A stretch of 64,000 nucleotides of DNA from Cyanobacteria bacterium FACHB-63 (GCA_014695255.1 JACJNX010000046.1:183566-247565); one strand, 5' to 3'. Counted from the stretch's first letter, positions 1-9,290 are shown. Numbers and translations: made by a program. Notes: generated by a model not told the origin, from the sequence alone.

Positions 1-42
1 ATCAAGTTGAGATACGCTTGAACATAACAAATCGCGCAGTAT

Positions 43-76
43 CAATGTCTCTCCAGTAACAATGTCTCTCCAGCAC
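43..76 (+). repeat. 17-bp tandem duplication over a start codon
   Basis: A 17-bp unit beginning caatgtctctccag occurs twice in tandem, at 43-59 and 60-76 (the last bases diverge). The first copy holds an ATG at 45 that opens a four-codon frame (Met-Ser-Leu-Gln-stop). The second copy holds the ATG at 62 that opens the following gene with the same first residues. Confidence 0.8.
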
Positions 77-415
77 CAGATCCAACAACAGCGAATCAAA
101 CACATTATGAGTAGCTATCAATTAGATGGCGAAGATCATGAGTTGTGCGATGCTTGCTTGACGGCAATGTTGCAACTGTATCCGACTGGACTGATTGAGT
201 TGGCATTGGTGGAAACAATTGTGCAAAATTGGGCACGGGTTCCAATGGTGCGCGGGATTGATTTTTTTCGTCAAGTTCAAGAATTGCTAGACCAATGGCA
301 GACTGATCCGATCGCAGTTTCATTTGATGCCGCAGAATTTCAACTGGTGACAGGACTCGATGCCAGCCCGATTTTTGGCTCACCCAGTTCTTCGGCTTCG
401 ATCGCGCAGCGCTAA
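62..415 (+). CDS. hypothetical protein
   Basis: Small soluble protein of 117 residues with no recognised domain. It is acidic in the first half, has no signal peptide or membrane segment, and ends in a serine-rich tail. No good Shine-Dalgarno sequence precedes the ATG; instead the start region is a 17-bp tandem duplication whose first copy encodes a four-residue mini-frame. A HAD phosphatase gene follows 40 bases downstream on the same strand, so the two may be co-transcribed. I judge it real because the frame is open throughout, the strand agrees with the next gene and codon use matches the neighbours. Function unknown. Confidence 0.6.
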   Translation: MSLQHQIQQQRIKHIMSSYQLDGEDHELCDACLTAMLQLYPTGLIELALVETIVQNWARVPMVRGIDFFRQVQELLDQWQTDPIAVSFDAAEFQLVTGLDASPIFGSPSSSASIAQR

Positions 416-455
416 TCTACGCTACTCTAAGGTGAAGTTTTATGAAGGTAAGATT

Positions 456-1100
456 GTGCTGGCTGCCATTCTTTACGACTTAGACGGAACGATCGCGGAT
501 ACTGATCCGGTTCATTTCATTGCTTGGCAAGACTGCCTCAGTGGGTTTGGAATTTCGATTAATGAAACGATTTACAAACAGCGAATGAGTGGTCGAACGA
601 ATCCACCGATCATTGCAGAGTTTTTACCTCAATTGACCCCGGCTGAAAGTGAAACGCTTGCCGATCGCAAAGAAGCTCGGTTTCGAGAATTGGCAACTCA
701 ACTGCGACCGATGACAGGTTTACTGGAGCTAATCGATTGGGCAAAGCAGCATTCCCTCAAGCAAGCGGTGGTTACGAATGCGCCTCGCGAAAACGCTCAC
801 TTTATGCTGCAAGTGCTGAAGTTGGATCAGATGTTCGATCGCTTAATTTTGGCGGACGATCTCGGCATCGGTAAACCCGATCCTGCGCCTTACAACTATG
901 CACTGAAAGAATTTGGCTTAGAGGCGCATCAGGTACTTGCCTTTGAGGATTCACCCTCAGGAGTGAGATCGGCAGTAGCGGCAGGAATTCCAACGATCGG
1001 CATTACCTCCACTCAGATGCCAGAAACCTTGAGCGAGTTGGGCGTGAAATTTGCGATCGCTGATTTTACGGCTCCTGAGCTTTGGGCGCTGCTGAAGTAG
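456..1100 (+). CDS. HAD-superfamily phosphatase, beta-phosphoglucomutase-like
   Basis: Predicted cytosolic phosphohydrolase or phosphomutase of HAD subfamily I. Motif I is DLDGTIADTD near the N-terminus (nucleophile and general acid Asp), motif II is the Thr in VVTNAPR, motif III is the Lys in GIGKPDP and motif IV is FEDSPSG. An alpha-helical cap lies between motifs I and II, as in PGMB/CbbY proteins. The frame is open from 360, but I chose GTG at 456 because GAAGGT sits seven bases upstream and the protein then begins just ahead of motif I, as usual for the family; GTG at 432 is the alternative. The substrate cannot be read from the sequence. The end overlaps a small gene on the other strand. 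Confidence 0.88.
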   Translation: MLAAILYDLDGTIADTDPVHFIAWQDCLSGFGISINETIYKQRMSGRTNPPIIAEFLPQLTPAESETLADRKEARFRELATQLRPMTGLLELIDWAKQHSLKQAVVTNAPRENAHFMLQVLKLDQMFDRLILADDLGIGKPDPAPYNYALKEFGLEAHQVLAFEDSPSGVRSAVAAGIPTIGITSTQMPETLSELGVKFAIADFTAPELWALLK

Positions 1101-1260
1101 CGTTATAAGGAATTCCCCAGCTATCTGCGATCGTTTCCATCCAGTCGAGTTCAGGCGAAATTTCTTCTAGACTGACAAACGCATCAAACATTCCTCCAAC
1201 TTCGTCGGCTGCTGGCGCTTTCGGAGTCGCTTCTGAATCACGAAAAGATGAAGGCTGCAT
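1066..1260 (-). CDS. small hypothetical protein
   Basis: A 64-residue acidic frame. Its ATG is preceded on its own strand by GAGGACAATCACC, a good ribosome-binding site, which is the main reason to believe it. The central part (residues about 24-52) is rich in Asp, Glu and aromatic residues. No domain is recognised and there is no membrane segment. The last 35 bases overlap the end of the HAD gene tail to tail. Function unknown. Confidence 0.5.
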   Translation of the reverse strand: MQPSSFRDSEATPKAPAADEVGGMFDAFVSLEEISPELDWMETIADSWGIPYNATSAAPKAQEP

Positions 1261-1397
1261 GGTGATTGTCCTCGTTTGGAATTCAGAATTCTTTACAGAA
1301 ACTTTTTCACGATAAAGTCTCTATCCGAAAGAATACTGAGAAAGTCCCGCTTGCGTCAACCCTCTCTTCAGTAATCTCACGAGGAGCGATCCTTGTC

Positions 1398-2168
1398 CTA
1401 TTGACCTAAATACGCTTCTAACACTTTGGCATTCGATTGAATTTCAGCGGGGCTACCTTCTGCAAGATTGGTTCCCTCTGCTAAAACCCAGACGCGATCG
1501 CACAACGACATAATCACGTCCATGTTGTGCTCAATAATCAAAAAAGTGAGTCCTTGACTGTTCCAATACTGAATATATTCACAGATTTGATTGATCAACG
1601 TAGGATTGACACCGGCTGCGGGTTCATCGAGTAAAACGAGCTTTGGACGAGTCATCAACGCGCGGGCAATCTCCAACAGTTTGCGCTGACCGCCGGAGAG
1701 TGCGCCTGCATAATCGTTTGCTTTTGCTGCGAGTCCGACCGATTGTAGAATTTCCATCGCTCGATCGCGGTTCTCCCGTTCCTCCTGGCGAATGCGTTTC
1801 GAGAACAGCCAAGTATTAATGAAATTCTCTCCAGTCTGCTTTTGAGCCGCTAACAGCATATTATCCATCACCGACAAGCGCGATAACACTCGTGCGACTT
1901 GGAACGTGCGAATCATGCCGCGTTGGGCGATTTCGTGAGGTTGTAAAGATTCGATCGCTTCTCCGTCAAACAACACTTTGCCTTGATCCGGGGAAATAAA
2001 ATTTGAAAGTAAATTAAATAGCGTCGTTTTTCCGGCTCCGTTAGGTCCAATCAATCCCGTGATGCTGCCGGGAAGCACTTCGATCGCAGCATTATTCACG
2101 GCTTTGATACCACCAAAACTCTTCATTAGTCCTGTGGCAGCGAGAACGGCGGTGTTTGAAGTCTGCAT
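1398..2168 (-). CDS. livG: branched-chain/neutral amino-acid ABC transporter ATPase (LivG/NatA type)
   Basis: Nucleotide-binding subunit of a high-affinity amino-acid importer, working on the inner face of the plasma membrane. Walker A is GPNGAGKTT, the ABC signature is LSGGQRKLLEIA, Walker B is LVLLDEPAAGV and the switch His is in IIEHNMD. The LivG-type region GMIRTFQ and the C-terminal AYLGQ ending support LivG rather than LivF. The frame extends further upstream, but the ATG at 2168 gives the usual 256 residues and lies two bases after the LivM stop. In cyanobacteria this class is represented by NatA of the N-I neutral amino-acid system. The periplasmic binding protein, LivH and LivF are not in the window. 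Confidence 0.92.
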   Translation of the reverse strand: MQTSNTAVLAATGLMKSFGGIKAVNNAAIEVLPGSITGLIGPNGAGKTTLFNLLSNFISPDQGKVLFDGEAIESLQPHEIAQRGMIRTFQVARVLSRLSVMDNMLLAAQKQTGENFINTWLFSKRIRQEERENRDRAMEILQSVGLAAKANDYAGALSGGQRKLLEIARALMTRPKLVLLDEPAAGVNPTLINQICEYIQYWNSQGLTFLIIEHNMDVIMSLCDRVWVLAEGTNLAEGSPAEIQSNAKVLEAYLGQ

Positions 2169-2170
2169 CG

Positions 2171-3292
2171 TTATTTCCCCAGCGTCAGTTCGTCTTTGTT
2201 GCCTAAAATGCCTTGTGGTCTGAACAACATCAGCACCATCAAAATCAGTCCGATTAACATAATTCGCAGTGCGCCGATTTGGTCGGCACCCAGCGGCAGG
2301 ATGCGCTCTAAGTCGCGGGTAAACGCCGTGTAAGCCCAATAGATTCCTGCACCTAAGAGCGTTCCAGCGTTATTACCTGCACCGCCGAGAATCATGATAA
2401 TCCAGGCTTGGAAGGTGACGATCGGCTCAAAGTTCGTTGGATAGACGGTACTGAGTTGCCAAGCAAAAAATGCACCCGCAATTCCAGCAATAAATCCGCC
2501 CAGCATCAAGGATTGCAGTTTGTAGAGGAAGACATTCTTACCGAGTGCTTTCGCCACCTGCTCATCTTCTCGAATCGCCTTGAGAACGCGCCCCCAAGGT
2601 GAATGCACTAGTCGCTCTAACGCCCAATACACCAGCGCTACGGTGAGCAGGGATAGAAACAATAACCCATTACGAGATTGATTGCTGGAATAGTCATACA
2701 GCGCGATCGCGCTGACCAATGCCAATCGCAGTGTTAGGAAAATCAACACGCCCGAAGCGATCGCCCCCAACGTTTGCCGCTTTTTAACGCGCACCATCAA
2801 CTGCTGCGCTAATTTCCAAACCACGAACCCGAAAATCGGCAGTATGACCGCGATCATGCCAATGCGCGTCCCGATCGTTGGACGAAACTCTCCGAGTGGA
2901 AGCGGAAAACTCTGAACTCCGAATGCTCCCTTAGTGAGCCAGTCTTCATTTAGCGCCACGAGCCGGACTAATTCGGAAACCCCGATCGTCACGATCGAGA
3001 GATAATCCTCGCGCAGTCGCAGCGTCGAAAATCCCATCAGCAACCCCAAAAATGCTGACAAAAATCCTCCGATCAGTACCGCAATTAAAATCGGAGTTCC
3101 TGAAAGGGTTAACAGGGACGTTGTATACGCTCCGATCGTCATAAATGCCACATGGCCGAAATTAATCAATCCGGTGTAGCCCCATTGCAGATTTAGCCCC
3201 AAGCTAAAAATTCCGTAAACTGCAACAGACACAATCAGAAACACTAAATAACCGATCAATCCGGGATCGAATGAGAAGAGATAATCCAGCAT
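2171..3292 (-). CDS. livM: branched-chain/neutral amino-acid ABC transporter permease (LivM/NatC type)
   Basis: Integral membrane permease of the same importer. About eight to ten hydrophobic segments are visible. The LivM hallmarks are the GYTGLINFGHVAFMTIGAYT stretch near residue 40 and the loop ALGKNVFLYK followed by FAWQLSTVYP. A 60-residue section around residues 160-220, including a KKRQ-rich loop, is longer than in typical LivM. I chose the ATG at 3292 over the upstream one at 3355 because the protein then starts just before the first helix; no clear Shine-Dalgarno is present for either. It lies directly upstream of livG, two bases apart, so the two are one operon. Confidence 0.9.
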   Translation of the reverse strand: MLDYLFSFDPGLIGYLVFLIVSVAVYGIFSLGLNLQWGYTGLINFGHVAFMTIGAYTTSLLTLSGTPILIAVLIGGFLSAFLGLLMGFSTLRLREDYLSIVTIGVSELVRLVALNEDWLTKGAFGVQSFPLPLGEFRPTIGTRIGMIAVILPIFGFVVWKLAQQLMVRVKKRQTLGAIASGVLIFLTLRLALVSAIALYDYSSNQSRNGLLFLSLLTVALVYWALERLVHSPWGRVLKAIREDEQVAKALGKNVFLYKLQSLMLGGFIAGIAGAFFAWQLSTVYPTNFEPIVTFQAWIIMILGGAGNNAGTLLGAGIYWAYTAFTRDLERILPLGADQIGALRIMLIGLILMVLMLFRPQGILGNKDELTLGK

Positions 3293-3426
3293 AGGGAGGA
3301 GATGTGCGCTTTTGTAATGAAATCGTATCCTAAGCGGGGACACAATCTGTGGCAATTCCTACCGGAAGGCGATCTTACAAATCCGCATGGGCATCCTCAA
3401 CAGAGATAAGCTGTTGCCACCGGAAC

Positions 3427-3645
3427 ATGAATCTTTATCGCAGTCGCGCTCATCATCTCATCGATCGTCTGTCCGACGAGGAGCTAGAGCAGCTTTGGGC
3501 AGTGCTTGAGACTGCTTATTATGATCTCTATATGCTGAAAGCGATCGAGGAAGCCCAACGCGCTCACAAACCCGGTGACACCCTCACCCGCGAAGAAGCG
3601 ATGCAATTGTTACCGATCCTGCAACCCTCGCCCCGCACATTATGA
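3427..3645 (+). CDS. antitoxin of a RelE/ParE-type toxin-antitoxin pair
   Basis: A 72-residue, largely helical protein with the pattern HHLIDRLSDEELEQLW near its start, typical of cyanobacterial antitoxins that precede RelE-like toxins. Its TGA overlaps the ATG of the next gene in an ATGA arrangement, so translation is coupled. I chose the ATG at 3427; an upstream in-frame start at 3349 would add an unconvincing extension. It probably binds and neutralises the toxin and represses the shared promoter. The assignment rests mainly on size, gene order and the downstream toxin. Confidence 0.72.
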   Translation: MNLYRSRAHHLIDRLSDEELEQLWAVLETAYYDLYMLKAIEEAQRAHKPGDTLTREEAMQLLPILQPSPRTL

Positions 3646-3944
3646 GCAGAATTAGAACAATGCCGGTCGGCGCGATGCTGCTACCCGCCCGCTTGGAGGT
3701 TCGATACGATCGTACTTTTCTCATCGACCTTGAAAGCCTGGAGTCCGCAGCGATGCAGCGGATGTACCGATTTGTGTTTGAAGACTTCTTCCAGATCAAC
3801 CAACTCAAAGACCTACCCGAATTTCAAGCATTAGAAAATAGCGAAATTCTGTATCGGTTCACGATCGATCATTGTCTGATCAGCATTGAAGTCACCGGAC
3901 AGATTATTAAATTCCTACGAATATTGCCGGAGCCGACGATTTAG
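3642..3944 (+). CDS. RelE/ParE-family toxin
   Basis: About 100 residues. The core matches the RelE/ParE fold: an initial VRYDRTFLIDL strand-helix, a helix ending in LKDLPEF, then the strand pattern YRFTIDHCLISIEVTG and IIKFLRIL at the C-terminus, where RelE proteins carry the Phe/Arg motif. Family members cleave mRNA on the ribosome or poison gyrase; which applies here cannot be told. The first ~20 residues are not typical, so the true start may be later. It overlaps the antitoxin by four bases. Confidence 0.75.
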   Translation: MSRIRTMPVGAMLLPARLEVRYDRTFLIDLESLESAAMQRMYRFVFEDFFQINQLKDLPEFQALENSEILYRFTIDHCLISIEVTGQIIKFLRILPEPTI

Positions 3945-4058
3945 AAGCGGGTAAAGTTGGTTTCGCCAGAACAAATTCCTTAAATCTTCCCTACTCCCTA
4001 CTCCCCCGCTCCCCCACCGCTTATAAACTAAATCAGAGCTACACAATAGGGGCGACGT

Positions 4059-5642
4059 ATGACTGCTTCAACACTTTGGCAACGATATCAAGACTGGCTG
4101 TATTATCACGACGGGCTATCCCTATATTTGGATGTGAGTCGGATGCGATTTGACGATCGCTTTGTCGAATCGATGCTGCCGAAATTTGAACAAGCGTTTG
4201 CCCAGATGAAAGACCTCGAAGCAGGCGCGATCGCAAATCCCGACGAGAATCGCATGGTCGGTCATTACTGGCTAAGAGATCCGGACCTCGCACCGACTGA
4301 CGATCTGAAAAATGACATTATTGGAACGATCGAGGAGATCGAAGCCTTTGCTTCTGATGTGCATTCGGGTGCAGTTCATCCCTCGAATGCTGAGAAATTT
4401 ACCGATATTTTGTCGATCGGCATTGGCGGTTCTGCGTTAGGTCCTCAATTCGTTGCAGAGGCATTGGGGGGAGGGTCTGCTTTAGCGATTCATTTCATCG
4501 ACAACACTGATCCGGCAGGAATCGATCGCACTTTGGCAAAATTGAGCGATCGCTTAAGTACAACGTTAGTGATTGTGATTTCCAAATCGGGCAGTACGCC
4601 AGAGCCGCGCAATGGAATGCTGGAAGTTCAGAATGCTTTCAAGCAGAAGGGATTGGATTTTAGTAAAAATGCGATCGCCATCACAGGTAGAGACAGTGAA
4701 CTCGATCGTCTCGCCAAATCACAAGGCTGGTTGACCACTTTTCCGATGCACGATTGGGTGGGCGGTCGGACTTCGGAACTTTCAGCGGTTGGACTTGTGC
4801 CTGCCGCCCTTCAAGGTATTGCCATTCAAGAAATGCTCGAAGGTGCGAGAGAAATGGACATCGCAACTCGCATTCCAAATTTGAAATCGAATCCTGCGGC
4901 GCTGCTTGCTTTGAGCTGGTACTTTTCTGGGGACGGTAAGGGCAAAAAAGATATGGTTGTTCTCCCGTACAAAGATAGTTTGCTGTTGTTTAGTCGCTAT
5001 CTGCAACAGTTGGTGATGGAATCGTTGGGTAAAGAAAAGGATCTCGATGGCAACGTGGTGTATCAAGGAATTGCAGTTTACGGTAACAAAGGAAGTACTG
5101 ATCAACATGCCTACGTTCAGCAGTTGCGTGAAGGCGTGCAGAATTTCTTTCTAACGTTCATTGAAGTGTTGAAAGATCGATCAAATTCTTCGATCGAAGT
5201 CGAACCCGGTGTGACTTCCGGTGATTATCTCTCTGGCTTGCTTCAAGGGACTCGCAAAGCTTTGTATGAGAACGATCGCGATTCTATTACCGTCACGATT
5301 CCCGAAGTGACTCCCCGTCACATTGGCGCTTTGATTGCACTGTACGATCGTGCTGTGGGTTTCTACGGTTTCTTAGTCAATATCAATGCCTATCACCAAC
5401 CCGGAGTAGAAGCAGGTAAAAAAGCCGCCGCCGCGATTCTTGATCTACAGCGCAAAGTGGTAGAAGTCTTGCAACAGGAAAAAACGCCGCTCCCACTGCA
5501 AACCTTGGCAATTAATGTCGGAAAACCGGATGAAGTGGAATCGGTTTACATAATTGTGCGGCATTTAGCAGCGAACGATCGCGGCGTTAAGCTTCACGGA
5601 GATTTATCTAAACCGGGAAGCTTAACGGTGAGTGCGTTCTAA
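4059..5642 (+). CDS. pgi: glucose-6-phosphate isomerase
   Basis: Interconverts glucose 6-phosphate and fructose 6-phosphate in the cytosol, linking glycogen breakdown, glycolysis, the oxidative pentose phosphate route and gluconeogenesis. The 527-residue length is normal for cyanobacterial enzymes. The phosphate-binding region [13 protein letters not shown], the [10 protein letters not shown] loop, the catalytic Glu in [10 protein letters not shown], and [15 protein letters not shown] with the catalytic His are all intact. The gene stands alone on its strand and its last 21 bases overlap the end of csaB on the opposite strand. Confidence 0.97.
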   Translation: MTASTLWQRYQDWLYYHDGLSLYLDVSRMRFDDRFVESMLPKFEQAFAQMKDLEAGAIANPDENRMVGHYWLRDPDLAPTDDLKNDIIGTIEEIEAFASDVHSGAVHPSNAEKFTDILSIGIGGSALGPQFVAEALGGGSALAIHFIDNTDPAGIDRTLAKLSDRLSTTLVIVISKSGSTPEPRNGMLEVQNAFKQKGLDFSKNAIAITGRDSELDRLAKSQGWLTTFPMHDWVGGRTSELSAVGLVPAALQGIAIQEMLEGAREMDIATRIPNLKSNPAALLALSWYFSGDGKGKKDMVVLPYKDSLLLFSRYLQQLVMESLGKEKDLDGNVVYQGIAVYGNKGSTDQHAYVQQLREGVQNFFLTFIEVLKDRSNSSIEVEPGVTSGDYLSGLLQGTRKALYENDRDSITVTIPEVTPRHIGALIALYDRAVGFYGFLVNINAYHQPGVEAGKKAAAAILDLQRKVVEVLQQEKTPLPLQTLAINVGKPDEVESVYIIVRHLAANDRGVKLHGDLSKPGSLTVSAF

Positions 5643-6671
5643 CGCTTGTTCGAGCACCATTTGATGAAACAAAGCGCGATCGACGAGTCCATAAATCTGA
5701 TCGTCTGAAAGCGCGTCTCCGTTCGCATACAAATCGATCCACATCCGACTCAACTCATTCGCATCTGTAGGCAGATCCGCGATCGCGCATCCGGGCATCT
5801 CCAGATCGCTCATGAGTTGAGTCACTTTCGGATCATAGCTGAGTCCAAAACAGCGACAGCCTTCCGCCGCCGCCATGATCAATCCGTGAAGTCTCATCGC
5901 GATCGTCATCTCCACACCCCGGAACACGCCTTTCAATTCCTGCGGATGCTGAATTTGCAGAATGTGACTGACTTCGGGTAATTGTTCGTAGAGCGATTGC
6001 GCGATCGCAAAATCCTGACTGGCTTGAAATGGCAGTAACAGTAAGCAAGTTTGTGTGGCTTTCTGAAAGTCAATCAATGCACGAGTGAAAACGGCTAAAC
6101 GCTCCGGAGTGAGATGACGATGCGATCGCAAATTCACCGCAACTCTCGGCGCGGGTAGATTCCACAATCCCTCTACTGGAGTCGATTCCATTGCCCAAAC
6201 CGGATCGGGTGCCAGCGTAAACGGAATCTGCCATTCGTGTAATAATGCCGCAGAAGCCCGATCTCGCACACTCACTCCAGTACAGTGCTTAAAGGTCGAT
6301 CGCGTTAACTGTTTCACCCACGATCGCTTCAAGGGTCCAATTCCCTGTGCCCAAGCGATCGTTTTTAATCCCATAATCTGCGCCAGTCGCATCAATCCCC
6401 CGTAATAAATCGGATTGATCGCACTGGTGGCATCCTGCATCAAACTACCACCGCCCCAGATAAACGCATCGGATCGGCGTAACGCACTCAGCACCGCAGG
6501 GAAAGATTTGCGATCAACCGCTTCCACTCGATAGCGATCGCGAGTTTGGGCAGGATCACCAGATAGCACGATCGGCTCGACATCATCCGGCAACAATTGC
6601 AGCAACGAAGCGAGTAACGCCTCATCGCCCCCGTTTCCCATGCCATAATAACCACACAAAACTGCACGCAT
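5622..6671 (-). CDS. csaB: polysaccharide pyruvyl transferase CsaB
   Basis: Family members transfer pyruvate from phosphoenolpyruvate as a ketal onto a cell-wall polysaccharide, which in other bacteria anchors S-layer (SLH) proteins. The N-terminal [15 protein letters not shown] motif, the [11 protein letters not shown] loop around residue 70, VSVRDRAS and the C-terminal [16 protein letters not shown] signature are diagnostic. At 349 residues it is full length. In cyanobacteria, where SLH-domain porins span periplasm and outer membrane, it probably decorates the peptidoglycan-linked polymer. Tail-to-tail overlap of 21 bases with pgi. Confidence 0.92.
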   Translation of the reverse strand: MRAVLCGYYGMGNGGDEALLASLLQLLPDDVEPIVLSGDPAQTRDRYRVEAVDRKSFPAVLSALRRSDAFIWGGGSLMQDATSAINPIYYGGLMRLAQIMGLKTIAWAQGIGPLKRSWVKQLTRSTFKHCTGVSVRDRASAALLHEWQIPFTLAPDPVWAMESTPVEGLWNLPAPRVAVNLRSHRHLTPERLAVFTRALIDFQKATQTCLLLLPFQASQDFAIAQSLYEQLPEVSHILQIQHPQELKGVFRGVEMTIAMRLHGLIMAAAEGCRCFGLSYDPKVTQLMSDLEMPGCAIADLPTDANELSRMWIDLYANGDALSDDQIYGLVDRALFHQMVLEQALERTHR

Positions 6672-6779
6672 AGGCTGCTGAAGAATCTAACCCGCAATCT
6701 CTAACTCTACTGTATTCAGTAATCTTCAGAACCTCACTGGTACATTAAAGTTAAGACCACATTTTTTGGATCTCTCATC

Positions 6780-6983
6780 ATGAACACAGAACGAGTTGCC
6801 GATATGACGATCGACGATCTCAAAGCGTTTGTAACACAAGTAGTGGACGAGAAATTGCAGCCAGCACCGAAAGACGATCGCACGCTTGAAGAAGTCTTAG
6901 CATCAATGGATCGGATTCGCTGGACACCTCCCCCCGGATCACGAACAACTTTAGAAATGATTCAAGAGGATCGAAATGCCTAA
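6780..6983 (+). CDS. VapB-like antitoxin
   Basis: A 67-residue protein ahead of a PIN-domain toxin. The N-terminal half (VADMTIDDLKAFV) resembles the DNA-binding or dimerisation helix of cyanobacterial VapB-like antitoxins; the C-terminal half (RTLEEVLASMDRIRW) is the likely toxin-wrapping part, with an aromatic/proline segment WTPPPGS. The stop and the toxin start overlap as TAATG. Expected role: blocks the toxin active site and autoregulates the operon. Confidence 0.75.
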   Translation: MNTERVADMTIDDLKAFVTQVVDEKLQPAPKDDRTLEEVLASMDRIRWTPPPGSRTTLEMIQEDRNA

Positions 6984-7405
6984 TGGCTGATTATGTCGTT
7001 GATGCAAGTGTTGTGATTCAATATGCAATTACTCAGCAATACACCCCAGAATCTAGAAACCTAATCTCGCAGATGTATCAAGGACATCGCTTACATCTCC
7101 CTGAGTTCTGTTTATTGGAATGTACAAACGTCCTTTGGAAAGCCGCTCGGTTTGACAATTTAGATCTCGCGATCGCCACTCAGATTGTGACAGAACTACA
7201 ACGTTTACCCTTTCAAATCGAGCCTGTTCTCTCACTTCTACCGAAGGCGCTGCAAATTGGTCTAACCTATCAACTAGCAATTTATGACTCGCTGTACGTT
7301 GCGCTTGCTGAACAGCTAGATCTGCCACTGATTTCAGTCGATGAAAGGCAGGTTAGAGCCGCGATCGCCCAAAACGTCACAATAAAACCAATCACCGATT
7401 TCTGA
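6983..7405 (+). CDS. VapC-like PIN-domain ribonuclease toxin
   Basis: A 140-residue PIN-domain protein. The conserved acidic residues are visible: Asp7 in VVDASVVIQY, Glu in CLLECTNVLW near residue 45, and the pair in YDSLYVALAE and LISVDER near the C-terminus, which together bind Mg2+ or Mn2+ for RNA cleavage. VapC toxins commonly cut initiator tRNA, other tRNAs or rRNA. Coupled to the antitoxin by the TAATG overlap. DUF2499 follows 63 bases later and is probably a separate unit. Confidence 0.88.
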   Translation: MADYVVDASVVIQYAITQQYTPESRNLISQMYQGHRLHLPEFCLLECTNVLWKAARFDNLDLAIATQIVTELQRLPFQIEPVLSLLPKALQIGLTYQLAIYDSLYVALAEQLDLPLISVDERQVRAAIAQNVTIKPITDF

Positions 7406-7468
7406 AGCAGAATAAATCAGCAATGCTGAGACCCTTTAGAATTGAACGAGTACCTTTCGCTCTACGCT

Positions 7469-7774
7469 ATGACGGCTCTTTCAATTCCCACTTGGATTAT
7501 TCACGTTTCCAGCGTAATCGAATGGATAGCAGCGATCTGGTTGATTTGGCGCTATGCCGAAATTAGCGGCGACTTGGTTTGGCGATCGCTCTCGTTCGGG
7601 ATGCTTCCCGCGCTAGTCAGTGCGATGTGCGCTTGTACGTGGCATTTTTTCGATAATGCGCCTGCACTCGATTGGCTGGTCACACTGCAAGCCGCGATGA
7701 CGGTCGTAGGAAATTGTGCCTGTTGCGCCGCAGGCTGGTGGATTTGGCGTTCTACTCAAAAAACAGAATCATGA
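7469..7774 (+). CDS. DUF2499 membrane protein (Ycf49-like)
   Basis: Small membrane protein of about 101 residues with three hydrophobic segments. It opens with ALSIPTWIIHVSSVIEW, the well-conserved start of DUF2499 proteins found in cyanobacteria and plastids (Ycf49). The frame could open at a TTG at 7442, but the ATG at 7469 matches the family start. The function is not established. It overlaps the next gene by ATGA; the DUF2499-DUF3593 pairing is a recurrent arrangement in cyanobacteria, which supports a shared role in a membrane. Confidence 0.88.
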   Translation: MTALSIPTWIIHVSSVIEWIAAIWLIWRYAEISGDLVWRSLSFGMLPALVSAMCACTWHFFDNAPALDWLVTLQAAMTVVGNCACCAAGWWIWRSTQKTES

Positions 7775-8064
7775 TTTCTAAAGAAACATTATTTGCAATG
7801 TCATTGTTTCCCTATTTGGGATTTTTGTGGTTTTTGACGCGATCGCAAAAAACGCCCCGTCTTGCACTAATTGGCTTCTACATGACCCTAGTATTTGTTG
7901 CAATTACCATTCCTGCAGCAATTTATGCCCAGGTGCATTATGGGAAGCAATTAGCAGATGTCGATTGGCTACATGGCAGCGCAGAATCTTTTCTTACTTT
8001 GTCGAATATTCTGATTGTGTTGGGATTTCGGCAGGCAGCGATCGAGAAATCTTCGCAGAACTAA
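7771..8064 (+). CDS. DUF3593 membrane protein
   Basis: A 97-residue protein with about three hydrophobic segments (LFAMSLFPYLGFLWFL, ALIGFYMTLVFVAITIPAAI, ESFLTLSNILIVLGF). The sequence fits the DUF3593 family of cyanobacteria and plants; function unknown. The start ATG at 7771 overlaps the stop of the DUF2499 gene, so the two are translationally coupled. Its last four bases overlap the end of the gene on the opposite strand. Confidence 0.85.
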   Translation: MISKETLFAMSLFPYLGFLWFLTRSQKTPRLALIGFYMTLVFVAITIPAAIYAQVHYGKQLADVDWLHGSAESFLTLSNILIVLGFRQAAIEKSSQN

Positions 8065-9149
8065 CGCGCTTCAGCAGGCATTAATCCCAGAGTCGAAAGC
8101 AGTCGATCGCTATCAAAATAAGTCTCAATCATCTGACAGATACATTGAAATTTAATCGGTTCTTGCAGTCGCACTTCCCCAAAAGCGCGTTCGATAATCT
8201 CAACCGTTGTCAGCGTATCGAGATCGACTGAGAGAATTGGAATCTCTAGATCTTCTGCGCGTGAAATGATCTCTTTTGTCGGCGGAATGTGTCCGGTCAA
8301 AATGATACATTGCGTCGAAGTTTCCAGTGCAGCAAGCTGCAAGTCAGTCCGATCGCCCCCCGTCACCACTGCCATATTTTGACGAGCGCGGAAGTATTTC
8401 AAAGCTGAGTTCACGTTCATTGCCCCGATCGTCAAACTCTCGACCATGTGATCCAAGCGATCGCCGCGACACAGAACCTCAGCCTTGAGTTGATGCACCA
8501 ATTCTGCAACACTCACGCTTCTTAGCAGCGTATTGCTCGGCAACACACCAAAAACAGCAATTCCCTGCTTTTCCAAATAGGGACGGAACGAAGTGTTAAT
8601 CGAATCAATCTGATCTTTGGGTACATCGTTGATCAAAACACCGATTAAACGATTGCCCAACTGTTCTTTAGCGGTCAGAATCGGATCTAACAACAACACC
8701 GAATGAAATCGCGCCACCAACATCACGGGTGCTTGGATTGCATCCGCAACTTGCAGCAGGGACAGATTAAATAGTTTACCTTCGCTCAGGGTTCCAGGGC
8801 CTTCGAGAATGACCAGATCGCCCCCCTGGGCTTGCGATCGCTGAGCTAACCGTTGACCATAATCCTGTGTATCAGAGCCGTTGATACGCTTTTCTACAGT
8901 ATCGGGATTCAGCATCAGCACCGGAGCTTGGAGTCGATCGTCACTTAGCCCGATCGTTTCCGCAACAAACTGAATATCGCCATCGTTGTCTGCCATTTGG
9001 GTTTGTCCCCAACCCCCGCCTAGCGCCTTACCGTAAGCCAGATCTAGCCCTCGCGCTTTCAGTTGGTGAGCCAGTCCTAGAATCGCAGCGGATTTGCCAC
9101 TATACGCTTCTAGGGAACCGATTAATAAATACTTAGCAGACTTTGGCAC
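8061..9149 (-). CDS. phosphotransacetylase-family protein with BioD-like and DRTGG domains
   Basis: 362 residues with two parts. Residues 1-210 form a P-loop domain of the BioD/CobQ type, with LEAYSGKSAAILGLA as the Walker A-like loop and LVILEGPGTLSEGKL as the second nucleotide-binding element. Residues about 215-330 match the DRTGG domain (VVTGGDRTDLQLAALE), which occurs in the N-terminal half of long Pta proteins. The acetyl-transferring domain of Pta itself is absent, so this is not a phosphotransacetylase; a sensory or regulatory role is possible. Such stand-alone proteins are widespread in cyanobacteria. A purine-rich start region is not evident. Confidence 0.85.
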   Translation of the reverse strand: MPKSAKYLLIGSLEAYSGKSAAILGLAHQLKARGLDLAYGKALGGGWGQTQMADNDGDIQFVAETIGLSDDRLQAPVLMLNPDTVEKRINGSDTQDYGQRLAQRSQAQGGDLVILEGPGTLSEGKLFNLSLLQVADAIQAPVMLVARFHSVLLLDPILTAKEQLGNRLIGVLINDVPKDQIDSINTSFRPYLEKQGIAVFGVLPSNTLLRSVSVAELVHQLKAEVLCRGDRLDHMVESLTIGAMNVNSALKYFRARQNMAVVTGGDRTDLQLAALETSTQCIILTGHIPPTKEIISRAEDLEIPILSVDLDTLTTVEIIERAFGEVRLQEPIKFQCICQMIETYFDSDRLLSTLGLMPAEAR

Positions 9150-9290
9150 ACTCCTACTCCGGTTAATTAATAAATCTGAAGAGCCATCTCAGACTAAGCA
9201 TTCTACCTTACTTATGTAGATGGGTTTTAACGCACATTAGCATTACAGAACATTATTATAGGAAACGCAAAATAAAGCGGCAAAAAAATA

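Noticed and set aside
360..455. N-terminal extension of the HAD phosphatase
   Set aside because: It overlaps the preceding gene, is Arg/Ser-rich and lies ahead of the conserved domain; GTG at 456 has a ribosome-binding site.
8061..9149. Phosphate acetyltransferase (pta)
   Set aside because: Only the BioD-like and DRTGG parts are present; the catalytic PTA domain is missing.
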